A DNA stretch of 64,000 bases from Rana temporaria (lineage: Eukaryota; Chordata; Amphibia; Anura; Ranidae): contig NC_053494.1 of assembly GCF_905171775.1 (NCBI RefSeq), positions 199,329,044 through 199,393,043 on the forward strand. Direction: 5' to 3'. This document shows positions 54,702 to 64,000 of the stretch, in pieces. A program made the translations under genes and the position numbers. A model generated the notes under the pieces. The model was not told the origin of the DNA and made no database searches. It worked only from the letters and a program-made list of their open reading frames with translations. Position 1 is the first letter of the stretch, and every line of letters starts with the position of its first letter.

Positions 54702-55000
54702 AAGCTGACTCTCCCTCACCCCCCAAAGTTTTGACTTTAGCCTTGGTTCACTCTGGTATGTGTTGTGGCAAACCCTCAATCCGTGTAAATTGTCCTGCAC
54801 TGTATTCCATCTGCCCTTGTGATCTGCATCAGGAGATCTGGTTGCAGTGTGTTTTCCAAATTTGCTACATGCATGACTTTGGTGCAGATAATTTGAGCCG
54901 TAAAAAATGAATAGGTTCAAATTGCACTGCGCTGAATCGCATGTGAATTTTTACAGGAATTGCGGTGTGGTTTCTGTGTTAACTCGGTGTGAGCCTAGGC

Positions 55001-55136
55001 CAGTGATGGCGAACCTTGGCACCCCAGATGTTTTGGAACTACATTTCCCATGATGCTCAACTACACTGTAGAGTGCATGAGCATTATGGGAAATGTAGTT
55101 CCAAAACATCTGGGGTGCAAAGGTTCGCCATCACTG
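55001..55136. mobile_element. 136-bp hAT-type hairpin MITE
   Basis: The ends CAGTGATGGCGAACCT and AGGTTCGCCATCACTG are exact inverted repeats. Flanks GCCTAGGC and TCCTAGGC match at 7 of 8. Arms carry GAACTACATTTCCCATGATG. Confidence 0.9.
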
Positions 55137-55341
55137 TCCTAGGCTAAACACTTTTGTAGCCTCGCCCAAAGTATCCAGCTCCCCTTCTTCCTTTTTTTTT
55201 TTTTTTTTGCTGCTATCAAAACAAGGCTTCGCACAGGCTTTGTAAAAGCTCTCTGAAAGCCAGTCAAAGCTCCTGTCACTAAATAAAATGGTTGGCTTAC
55301 AGTCCTGTGTACACCTTGCTGTTGCTTGGTGCTTTGGAGCT

Positions 55342-55831
55342 TTAAAGCAGGGGTTCACCCTAAAATATCTATAGACTGTTTTATCCAGCATACTGCTGAC
55401 ATCAACAGTATGCTGGATTTTTTTTTTTACTTTTTCCGTCGTTTTCACCCGGCTTCCGGGTTCTCACTCCCCCGGGGAGTAGGCGTTCCTAAGCTCTGCA
55501 TAGATGATTGACGTGCGCGTCATCGCCTTCCTAAAATATCCGAGGGGGACTCAGCGCTTTAGGGCGCCTGCGCAGTCAGCTCTACACGGCAGGCGCCGTA
55601 AAGAGCCGAGTCCCCGTCGGATATTTTCGGAAGGCGATGACGCACACGTCAATCATCCATGCAGAGCTCCCCGTCGGGGGAAAAGGAGCGACACGCCCAC
55701 TCCCTGCGAAGGAAGAAGACCCGGAAGTGCGGCTGAAGACAGGTAAGTGTACATGACAACGCTACGAGCCTTTATTAAGGCTAGAGATAGGTTAGCAAAA
55801 ACGTTAATTTTGAGGGTGAACCTCCGCCTTA
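55342..55831. mobile_element. MITE (AAGGCGGAGGTTCACCC family)
   Basis: The left end TTAAAGCAGGGGTTCACCC and right end GGGTGAACCTCCGCCTTAA are inverted. The interior has an inverted GC-rich pair around 55500-55660 (GATGATTGACGTGCGCGTCA and its counterpart). Confidence 0.75.
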
Positions 55832-56274
55832 AGCAGAGCTTTTCCATAGACTTCTATGGAGGCTTTGAGGATGATTTGCAGCACCACTAAAGCTACATGG
55901 GGTATCATTTTTTTTAAAGCAAAAGCCAGCTGTTCACAAAACTGTAAGTTAACCATTTTATTTAGTGACAGGAGATTTGACTGACATTCAGAGAGCTTTA
56001 ACAAAGCATGTCCGGAGCTGAAGCAAGTGTAAATGAGCCCTAAATCTTTCTAAAATGTGAGAGGGGTTGCAGCGATTCCCTTTTAGGAAAGCCCAAGAAG
56101 GCAGTAGAAATTTTTAAAAGGTCTTTTTTAATCTTTTATTAGACTTTTGTTTTTAGAAAAGCCTGGTTTTAAGATTTTGACTTTAACTGTTGCTTAGACT
56201 TGTTTAATAAGTTCCTTACACTTCTTCATTTGCCAATGCGTTTTAGCACATCTGTCACATCATATCCAGCGATA
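55832..56274. other. Intergenic, nothing recognised
   Basis: AT-rich sequence, no supported feature. Confidence 0.4.
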
Positions 56275-56282
56275 TTGTAAAG

Positions 56283-56466
56283 CAGTGGTCATCAACCCTG
56301 TCCTCAGGGCCCACTAACAGGCCAGGTTTGCAAGATAACTGAAATACATCACAGCTGATATCATTTGCTCCTCAGTGATTGCAGTATTCTAATCTGCATC
56401 TCCCCAAGGTAATACATAAAACCTGGCCTGTTTGTGGGCCCTGCAGGACAGGGTTGATGACCACTG
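56283..56466. mobile_element. 184-bp hAT-type MITE
   Basis: The ends CAGTGGTCATCAACCCTGTC and GACAGGGTTGATGACCACTG are exact inverted repeats. The flanks TTGTAAAG and CTGTAAAG match at 7 of 8. Confidence 0.9.
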
Positions 56467-56894
56467 CTGTAAAGGATCGGGTGCATACCTATAATTTTTA
56501 CATTCTTGCACAGTTAAAATGCCTTTTATACATTTTGAACTTTTTTTTTTTTTCTTTTAGCCCATTTTGAACTATAAAATCTATTGAATTTTTTTTACCG
56601 ATTATGGTAAAAACTCTGTTTTTGTTACATAAAAAAATATATAACAGTCTAAAACCTGCTGAAGTGTTCATTTCTCTGCCCACTGATGTGTTGATGTAGG
56701 AAGTTTTATAAGATGTGCTTTTCTTGATCACTCATCACAGGACTTTGGGCATTCATGATTGTTGGGTGTTATGCTGCCACCTTCAGGCAAAAAAAAATCC
56801 ACTCAAATTTTAGCTAATGGAGTTCATTTAGTTATGTTTTCTGCGCTTAGACACTGCCCTGACGGGTCAGTATTTGGCGCATTATAAATCTATT

Positions 56895-57131
56895 AAATCA
56901 ATCCATTTACTAAAACTGGAGTGCAAAGTCTGGAGCTTAATTAAAAATGTCTCAAATTAAAAGCAGACTGGCTACTATGCACAGCTGCACCAGATTGCAT
57001 AGAGCTGCACTCTCCGGTTTTAGTAAATCCACCCCAGTGTGCTTAGTTGATGTGTCTGAAGAAATGGGAGTGCATAGAGACAAAGGGGTTGATTTACTAA
57101 AGGCAAATCCACTGTGCACTGGAAGTGCGGT
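56895..57131. repeat. Frog-type MITE pieces (TTTACTAAAACTGGAG)
   Basis: TTTACTAAAACTGGAGTGCA near 56908 is mirrored by TGCACTCTCCGGTTTTAGTA near 57006. A second, related piece (GGTTGATTTACTAAAGGCAA near 57090) was split by the hAT at 57132. 56475-56895 holds nothing recognised. Confidence 0.6.
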
Positions 57132-57647
57132 TAGGGCTGGGGAAAAAATCGAGTTGCAAGGGCAAATCGATTCAAATTTTGATCAAATAGATTTTTTTTT
57201 GATAGGTCGGCGCTCCGCAGACTAGGCCAAAGCCACGGCCTCTCCTCCTAAAAATCCTGCCCGCAGCTCGCCACGATTCTGGGGGGAAAGGGCCGTGGTC
57301 TTTTCACAGGATCGCAGCGGACTAGGCCTGGGGCCTTGCCTAAAAATTCCTGCTCGCCGCGATCCCGTGAAAAGGCCGCGAGGCCGGACGCCGCTCGCGG
57401 CCTTTTCTCAGGATCGCGGTGAGCTGCGGGCAGGGTTTTTTAGGCGAGGCCACGGCTTCTGCCTAGTCTGCGGCCTTCTCCCAGGATCGCGGCAGACTAG
57501 GCCGCAGCCTTGCCTAAAAACTTAGGACCGACGCGGTGTCCATGGGGGGGGGGGGGATGAAAGCTTGATTCGTATTGTGAATCGAGTTGTTTTTTTTAAT
57601 CACAGATTTTGTATTTTTTGTTTTTTGCCTAAAATCACCCAGCCCTA
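57132..57647. mobile_element. hAT-type element, 516 bp
   Basis: Perfect 8-bp duplication AGTGCGGT (57124-57131 and 57648-57655). Ends TAGGGCTGGG and CCCAGCCCTA. The interior has repeated AGGATCGCGG words. Non-coding. Confidence 0.93.
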
Positions 57648-57813
57648 AGTGCGGTTGCTTTAAATCTCAGGAAGCTCTGCCGATTTCTATCATCTCATCA
57701 TATACAAGCAAAAATGCTGTGTGTAGTTTTCTTTTTCTTTGCCTTGCATGTCCCTCTCAGATCTATAGTGGCTGCCCTTCCATGTGCACAGTGTATTTCC
57801 CTTTAGTAATAAA

Positions 57814-58478
57814 GGGCCAGATTCAGATAGATCAGCGGATCTTTAGATCCGCGTAATCTATCTGATTTAAGATCCGCCGCCGCAAGTTTTTGAGGCAAGT
57901 GGGTAATTCACAAAACACTTACCTCAAAACTTGCGGCGGATCGTAAATCCCCCGGCGGAATTCAAATTCCGCGGCTAGGGGGAGTGTAGCATTTAAATCA
58001 GGCGCGTCCCTGTGCCCATTTAAATGCGCATGCGTCGTCCGCGAATTTTCCCGGCATGCATTGCTCCCAATGACGTCGCTAGGATGTCATTGGTTTCGGC
58101 GTGAGCGTAACTTCCGTCCATCGGTTTTGTGAATTCACGCGGGAACGACGGCCATACTGCACATTGGCTGCGCCTCATAGAAGCAGGGGTAACTATGCGC
58201 CGGGAAAACGCTTACGTAAACGTCGTAAAAACACTGCGTCGGGCCCGCGTACGTTCGTGAATTGGCGTATCTCGCTGATTTACATATTCTCGCCGTAAAT
58301 CAGCGAGAACGCCCCCAGCGCCCATTTTTAAATTGCAGTTAAGATCCTACAGTGTAACACAGTTACACCGGTCGGATCTTAGGCATATCTATGCGTAACT
58401 GATTCTATGAATCAGTCGCATAGATACGACCGGCCTAACTCAGAGATACGACGTCGTATCTTTTTGAGAATCTGGCCC
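57814..58478. mobile_element. MITE (GGGCCAGATTCAGATA ends)
   Basis: GGGCCAGATTC at the left and GAATCTGGCCC at the right are inverted, flanked by AAA on both sides (a 3-bp duplication would suit PIF/Harbinger; unproven). Internal inverted pairs are visible, e.g. around 57880-57940. Confidence 0.7.
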
Positions 58479-58575
58479 AAAGTTCTTATTATTGTGAAGA
58501 ACAGGTCCGCATGAAAGGTCAGGGGGTTCTAAAAGCTCAAGGATTTTTACTGTTCAGCATTCTATGCAAGAAGGT

Positions 58576-58850
58576 TAACCACTTCAGCCCCGAAAAGCTT
58601 TACCCCCCCCCTTAATGATCAGGCCAATTTTCAGCTGTCGCACTTTGACAATTGTAGGGAGGCAGTAATTGGCGCCAGATTGGTGGCACTGCACTGATCA
58701 GTGCCCTTCGTATCTGTGCAGGTTTACCCTGTGAGGAGATGCCACTGATCGAATCTCCTCTCACTCCTTCGGTATGAGGGAAGAGCCGATGAATGGCATT
58801 TTCGCGTTTATTGATCACATGTGTAAACAGCTGCGTCATTGTTTGGAAGA
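58576..58850 (+). mobile_element. TTAA-family left-end fragment
   Basis: GGTTAACCACTTCAGCCCCG near 58572 is the family's terminus. The interior shows a short GATCAGGCCAATTTTCAGC block. No right end seen. Confidence 0.55.
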
Positions 58851-58936
58851 TATATAGACGCTAATGTAACTCTATGGCCGGCCGAATCTCCCGTGATAAA
58901 AAGAAACCGTCCCTCCTGATCAACAAAGGACTAGGC

Positions 58937-59089
58937 CAGGGATATGCAATTAGTGGACCTCCAGCTGTTGCCAAACTACAAGTCCCATCATGCCTCTGGG
59001 TATCATGCTTGATGCTGTCAGACTCTCACTATGCCTCATGGGACTTGTAGTTTGGCAACAGCTGGAGGTCCGCTAATTGCATATCCCTG
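58937..59089. mobile_element. 153-bp hAT-type hairpin MITE
   Basis: The ends CAGGGATATGCAATTAG and CTAATTGCATATCCCTG are exact inverted repeats. The flanks GACTAGGC and GACTAGGG match at 7 of 8. Arms carry AAACTACAAGTCCCATCATG. Confidence 0.9.
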
Positions 59090-59183
59090 GACTAGGGTAT
59101 CGACCAAGACAGCAGGATGCTTGCCCCTCTAGTCTTAGAAATGGAGTTTGTGCTGTGAAATGTATGTGCATATTGATAATTAT

Positions 59184-59600
59184 GGAATATAAAGCCTCAT
59201 ACCTCGTATGACAGGCTGCTGACATACGAGGTATACGACGACATAACCGTTTTTATGCTCTATCGGACAATTGTCGGATTTTCCGTCAACAAATAGGGTA
59301 TAGCATGCTTTAAATTGTCCGCCAACAAATGTGTGTTTTCTCATCCGATCGTGTGTACAGAAGGCCTTTGGACGAAACTCCAAACACGCATGCTCAGAAG
59401 CAATGCTCACCATTACACAACATTAGCAGCAGTTGCCCAAAGGGTGGTGCTAAAGAGCTGAAAAACCACATACTTTAGTGTTTGTTGGCTGGCAATTTTT
59501 CGCCGTTTGTATGCAAGACAAGTTCACAGCTTACGCCCTTCGGACAAAAGTCCTACGCTTTGTCCGATTAAAATCCGATTGTGTGTGCAAAGCTTATGGC
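59184..59600 (-). repeat. Repeat of the GTACACACGATCGG family, reverse copy
   Basis: The segment 59340-59470 is the reverse complement of 61555-61690 (shared words include TTGGGCAACTTCTGC and GCTTCTGAGCATGCGTG). Element ends are unclear. Confidence 0.55.
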
Positions 59601-59735
59601 TCTATAGCCTACCCCACTTGGTGTCCCTTCCCAGAGGAAATCCAAGGAGCGAGAGCACGGGAAGGCTATATGGGGGGAAATGGAGATGCGTCTATAGGAG
59701 TAGAGGCGCTCAAACCAGATTACTATATAAACAAT

Positions 59736-60443
59736 GGGGTAGATTCAAGTAGCAATTACGCCTGCGTATCCATAAATACGCAGCGTAATTGCTAAGTAGC
59801 GCCGGCGTATCGACTTTCTGTATTCAGAAAGCTCGATGCGCCAACTGTAGCCTAAGATATGACTGGCATAAGGCTCTTATGCCGTCGTATCTTAGGCTGC
59901 ATTCTGCCGCTGGCCGCTAGGTGGCGTTCCCGTAGTGGTCAGCGTAGAGTATGCAAATTGCATACTCACGCCGATTCACAAACGTACGCGCGCCCGGCGT
60001 TCAAGTTTTACGTCGTTTGCGTACGGCGCTTCCGTCGTAAGGCTGCTCCTGCTATTAGGAGGCGCAAGCCAATGCTAAGTATGGACGTCGTTCCCGCATC
60101 GCGTTTTTCGAAATTTGCGTAAGTGGATCGTGAATGGCGCTGGACGCCATTTACGTTCCCGTCTAAGCAAATGACGTCCTTGCGACGTCATTTACTGCAA
60201 TGCACGTCGGGAAAGTTTCCCGACGGAGCATGCGCACTACGTTCGGCGCGGGAACGCGCCTAATTTAAATGATCCACGCCCCCTACAGGATCATTTAAAT
60301 TACGCGCGCTTACGCCGGCCACTTTTACGCAACGCCCCCGCAAATTACGGAGCAAATGCTTCGTGAATGAAGCGTAGCTCAAGTAATTTATGGAGGCGTA
60401 GCGTAAAAACGGTACACTGCGCCTCCGTACCTGAATCCACCCC
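59736..60443. mobile_element. MITE (GGGGTGGATTCAGGTA ends)
   Basis: GGGGTAGATTCAAGTA at the left and TACCTGAATCCACCCC at the right are inverted, flanked by AAT on both sides. The interior is CpG-rich with many CGTA words. Confidence 0.75.
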
Positions 60444-60638
60444 AATGTGTGTCACCTGCACCTGACATCCTAACACTTAGGCCATCACTTAAATAAAAGC
60501 TAAAAACGTACCAAGTTCCCCCACTTATTCCTGTGATGGGCAACTCGGAATTCCCGCCGCACAATCATAAGGGATCATAAACCACTAGGCCACCCAAACA
60601 GTTCGCCCCCCTACCCCGTCCCTTCTTCTGTAGAGAGG

Positions 60639-61153
60639 CAGTGGCGGTGTGTCCATAGAGGTTGCAGGAGCGCCGCCCCCTCTCTCTCCTGCACCGCAAC
60701 TGAAAAACTATACATAGATTGCATGAATCAATGGTGAGCGCCGGCCATCTGAATAACGGCATCCGGTTGGCTATGGAAATGGTTCACTGGATCTGGTTAC
60801 CGGTAACTTGATTGGCTGAAGCAACATCGAGGGATCGTGGAGGAGGATCCGAGGATGGCTGACCGAGAAAGGTAAGTGCCGGGGGTGGCAGGCAATCTGC
60901 CGGCATTTTAGGGGCAAACTGGCGGCAATTGATGGGCACAGTGGCTGCGTTTGGCATGGCACAGTGGTGATAATGGCATAGCACAGTGGCAACAATTGAT
61001 GGCACACTGGCTGTGTTTGGCATGGCACAGTGACAATTGATGGGCACAGTGGTGACAATTGATGGCATACATAGCACAGTGGCGACAATGGCATGGCACA
61101 GTGGCTGCGTTTGTTTGCGCCCTCCAAACAATTTGGAGCACCAGCCGCTACTG
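60639..61153. mobile_element. Candidate hAT-type element with minisatellite
   Basis: CAGTGGCGGTGTGTCC at the left and GGAGCACCAGCCGCTACTG at the right are imperfect inverted ends. No flanking duplication matches, so the boundaries are tentative. A minisatellite of GGCACAGTGG- and GACAATTGATGGGCA-type words spans about 60894-61110. Confidence 0.45.
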
Positions 61154-61442
61154 TAACCTGCGCTGAGTGACCTAATAAGGTCCCCTGGCGAATGCCACCC
61201 ATTGCATGCCCAAACATACGGCCTACCTTCTGGCGTCACCCAATCGGGAATCTCCTAGGCAGACCGTAGGTAGAGGGTTAAAGGCAAAAAAAAAACAACA
61301 GTACAGCCAGACAAAACTAAAACAAATTTTAACAAATATCCCTATGAACCTTGTCCCTATGGTTCCATGGGGTAACCCAACCCTCAGCAGGTAAATATTG
61401 TAGGGCCAAATGGAATCTGGGTTAAGATTAAATGTTGTAACT

Positions 61443-61800
61443 AAAGCCTCGTACACACGATCGGATTTCCATCGGACAAATCCGTGGAATTTTGTGCGTT
61501 GGCCGTGAACTTGGTATGCATACAGATGGCAAAACCTTAGCCAACAAATACGAAACTACGTGGTTTTTCAGCTCTTTAGCACCACCCTTTGGGCAACTTC
61601 TGCTAATGTGCTATGGTTGGCATTGCTTCTGAGCATGCGTGTTTATACTTTGGATTTTTTTTCTCCGAGGGACTTGTGTACACACGATTGGATAATCCGA
61701 CGGCACACATTTGTTGGAAAATTTGAAAGCATGCACAGCCAACATTTGTTGTCGGAAAATAACATTCGATCCAGGCAGGACCAGGGTACCAAGATATGGT
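61443..61800 (+). repeat. Repeat of the GTACACACGATCGG family, forward copy
   Basis: Begins GCCTCGTACACACGATCGGA and contains TTGTGTACACACGATTGGA near 61674. It is the same family as 59184-59600 in opposite orientation. Confidence 0.6.
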
Positions 61801-62772
61801 TTGATAACTGCTGGCTTTCAATAAACAGACACTTACCTGTTCCACTGTCCAGCGTCGTCTTTGGACGTCCTATTGTTGTCATTCCCCGTGCGCGCCGCTG
61901 GGGGCGCGCAGCGGGGAAACAACGTGCCCGGCGCATCGCTCGGGAGCCGATGCGTTTGCCTGGCGGCCGTGATGTCCGCCAGACACCCACGATCGTCGGT
62001 GACAGCAGGGACGTGGAGCTCTGTGTGTAATGATGGGGTGTAAACACAGAGCTCCACGTCCTGTCAGGGAGAGAGGAGACTGATCTGTGTCCCTTGTACA
62101 TAGGGACACAACATCGGTCACCTACCCCAGTCAGTCCCCTCCCCCCACACAGTTAGAACACACCCAGGATACACATTTAACCCCTTCCTCACCCCATAGT
62201 GTTAACCCCTTCATTGACAGTCACATTTATACAGTAATTAGTGCATTTTTATAGCACTGATCGCTGTGTAAATGTGAATGGTCCCAAATTTGTGTCAAAA
62301 GTGTCCGATACGTCCGTCGCAATATCGCAGATCGCCGCCATTACTAGTAAAAAAAAAAAAAAAAAATCATAAATCTATCCCCTATTTTGTAGGCGCAAAC
62401 CAATCAAATACGCTTATTCCTTTTTTTTTTTTTTTTTTTTTAACAAAAATATGTAGAAGAATACGTATCGGCCTAAACCGAGGGAAATTTTTTTTTTTTT
62501 TTTTAAATTGGGATATTATTATAACAAAAAGTAAAAAATATTGTGTTTTTTTTCAACATTTTCTGTGTTTTTATGTTTATAGCGCAAAAAAAAAAAACGC
62601 AGAGATGATCAAATACCACCAAAAGAAAGCTCAATTTGTGGGAAAAAAATGATAAAAATATAATTTGGCTACAGTGTTGTATGACCGCGGAATTGTCATT
62701 CAAAATGCCTCAGTGCTGAAAGCTGAAAATTGGTCTGGGCACGAAGGGGGTTTAAGTGCCCAGTAATGAAGT
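61801..62772 (+). mobile_element. TTAA-family element, right part
   Basis: Contains a ~90-bp inverted pair around 62008-62065 (ACGTGGAGCTCTGTGT and its complement), the family block near 62590-62700 and the terminal GAAGTGG before TTAA at 62773-62776. The left end is unclear. Confidence 0.65.
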
Positions 62773-62927
62773 GGTTAACAATGTGGCACCGATCCTTCCA
62801 TTGACACCGACAGGGCCATACTCCTTACACTGATGCCAACAATGCAGCACTATTCCTTCCACTGACACCAATGATTTGGAATAATTCCTTCCACTGTTAT
62901 AATTGATGGGGCTCTATTCCTCTAACT

Positions 62928-63275
62928 GACACCAATGAGGGGGCTCTATTCCCCTAACTGACACCAATGAGGGGGGCTCTATTCCCCTAACTGACACCAA
63001 TGAGGGGGCTCTATTCCCCTAACTGACACCAATGAGGGGGCTCTATTCCCCTAACTGACACCAATGAGGGGGCTCTATTCCCCTAACTGACACCAATGAG
63101 GGGGCTCTATTCCCCTAACTGACACCAATGAGGGGGCTCTATTCCCCTAACTGACACCAATGAGGGGGCTCTATTCCCCTAACTGACACCAATGAGGGGG
63201 CTCTATTCCCCTAACTGACACCAATGAGGGGGCTCTATTCCCCTAACTGACACCAATGATGGGGCTCTATTCCTC
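62928..63275. repeat. 32-bp minisatellite, about eleven copies
   Basis: Units contain CTGACACCAATGAGGGGGC and TCTATTCCCCTAA and are almost identical in the centre, decaying at both edges (62780-62927, 63255-63290). Confidence 0.95.
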
Positions 63276-63290
63276 TTCCAACTGACCACA

Positions 63291-64000
63291 GACACTGTGC
63301 AATTCTTTTACTTCCACCGGCTACCAATCCTGAGCCCATTGTCTACATATATTGGAAGACTGGTGCACACAATATAGAAATCTGCCATCTGTCTATCCTC
63401 TGTGTCTAAAGGGGCAAATCTAATCTAATTTCTCCAATATGTTTCTAAGGCTTTTCAGGGGTTCCCAAATTCTAGGCTCCCCTCCCAGAGCTTGTCTGTC
63501 TTTCATTCTGATCCATGCGGTGGCTCTGATCTGCTGCAGTTTTGCAGATTGATTTTTCACTTGCTGCATGCTTGTCTTGCTTTGGTAACGCGCGGTATTT
63601 CTTCCTTATCTGGAACAATTTCAGCAGCATTTATATAGACGGTTTTTGGTTGTAAACCGGTCATGTTCTATACAGCCCACTATGATGACATTTCATCTGT
63701 AAATGCCTGATGTCAGCTAGAATGAATTGCCTTATTGTGTATTAACTGTCATTTATTGCTGTTGTATCTCATAGTGTGAAATTCCTTGTTGTTTTATGGT
63801 GGCTGTAATGTCCTTTTACTTAAAAGAGAAAATTTGTAAAAAAATAATTCTTGACATGTTCAGAAAAAATAAACTGCCTGAGATGTGCTCCGTATTTTCT
63901 GCCATGGCTACAGAAAACTGCCATTATAAAATAGAAAACATGTTATACTTCCCTGCTCTGTGCAATGGTGACCCCGCAATGCTCTTGGCTCCTCCACCGC
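63291..64000. other. Intergenic, nothing recognised
   Basis: About 700 bases of ordinary composition up to the window end. No ORF with a recognisable domain and no RNA gene seen. Confidence 0.4.

Noticed and set aside
60639..61153. Firm hAT call
   Set aside because: Inverted ends look hAT-like, but the flanks TAGAGAGG and TAACCTGC do not match.
1..64000. tRNA, rRNA or snRNA genes
   Set aside because: No cloverleaf-like A and B box pairs or known RNA core sequences were recognised by eye; a covariance-model search would be needed to exclude them.

Overview
The window is vertebrate nuclear DNA, almost certainly from a frog and probably a ranid-type frog. One host gene, MCM6, is split into 17 exons with GT-AG introns. 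The rest is dense with transposon families that I recognise, from general knowledge, as typical of neobatrachian and especially true-frog genomes: TTAA-flanked piggyBac derivatives, hAT MITEs, Tc1 and L1. The species assignment is inference; the exon and repeat structures are read from the sequence.

Layout. Positions 1-890 hold old repeat fragments. About 889-9060 is a very long piggyBac element with an intact transposase ORF (2050-4014), an internal 0.4-kb duplication and a tandem array of ~392-bp units whose first copies are inverted. At 9069-10573 an older DNA transposon is interrupted by a TTAA element that carries two minisatellites. A compact CpG-rich promoter (10698-10919), with a CTCF-like site, E2F sites, a CCAAT box and an E-box, leads into MCM6 exon 1 at 10920.

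MCM6 runs on the + strand from 10920 to the stop at 53691. Seventeen exons join in frame to 818 codons and carry the zinc ribbon, Walker A, Walker B, arginine-finger SRFD motif and C-terminal winged-helix region. About 40 kb of the gene is intron. Intron 1 contains a ~50-bp minisatellite rich in ZNF143-like motifs. That array is split by a 6.7-kb hAT-type element with a perfect 8-bp target duplication, which itself contains a ~3.5-kb array of ~29-bp units. Intron 5 contains a Tc1-like transposon (26166-35477) split by a near-intact L1 retrotransposon (26943-34680) flanked by an 18-bp target duplication. Introns 6, 8, 9, 13 and 16 hold hAT MITEs (several with perfect 8-bp duplications), foldback elements and TTAA elements. 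A foldback element lies in the probable MCM6 3' UTR.

From 54.7 kb to the end I found no further gene. The sequence is MITEs, hAT and TTAA remnants and two minisatellites. In mammals MCM6 is followed by LCT, but no LCT exon was recognised here.

The elements form a small ecosystem. A piggyBac with an apparently intact transposase sits near several shorter TTAA elements that share its ends. Many hAT MITEs have no autonomous partner in view. A Tc1 transposase was inactivated by an L1 whose two main ORFs are still open. The L1 has an unusually long gap between ORF1 and ORF2, with a 174-codon ORF that overlaps the ORF2 start.
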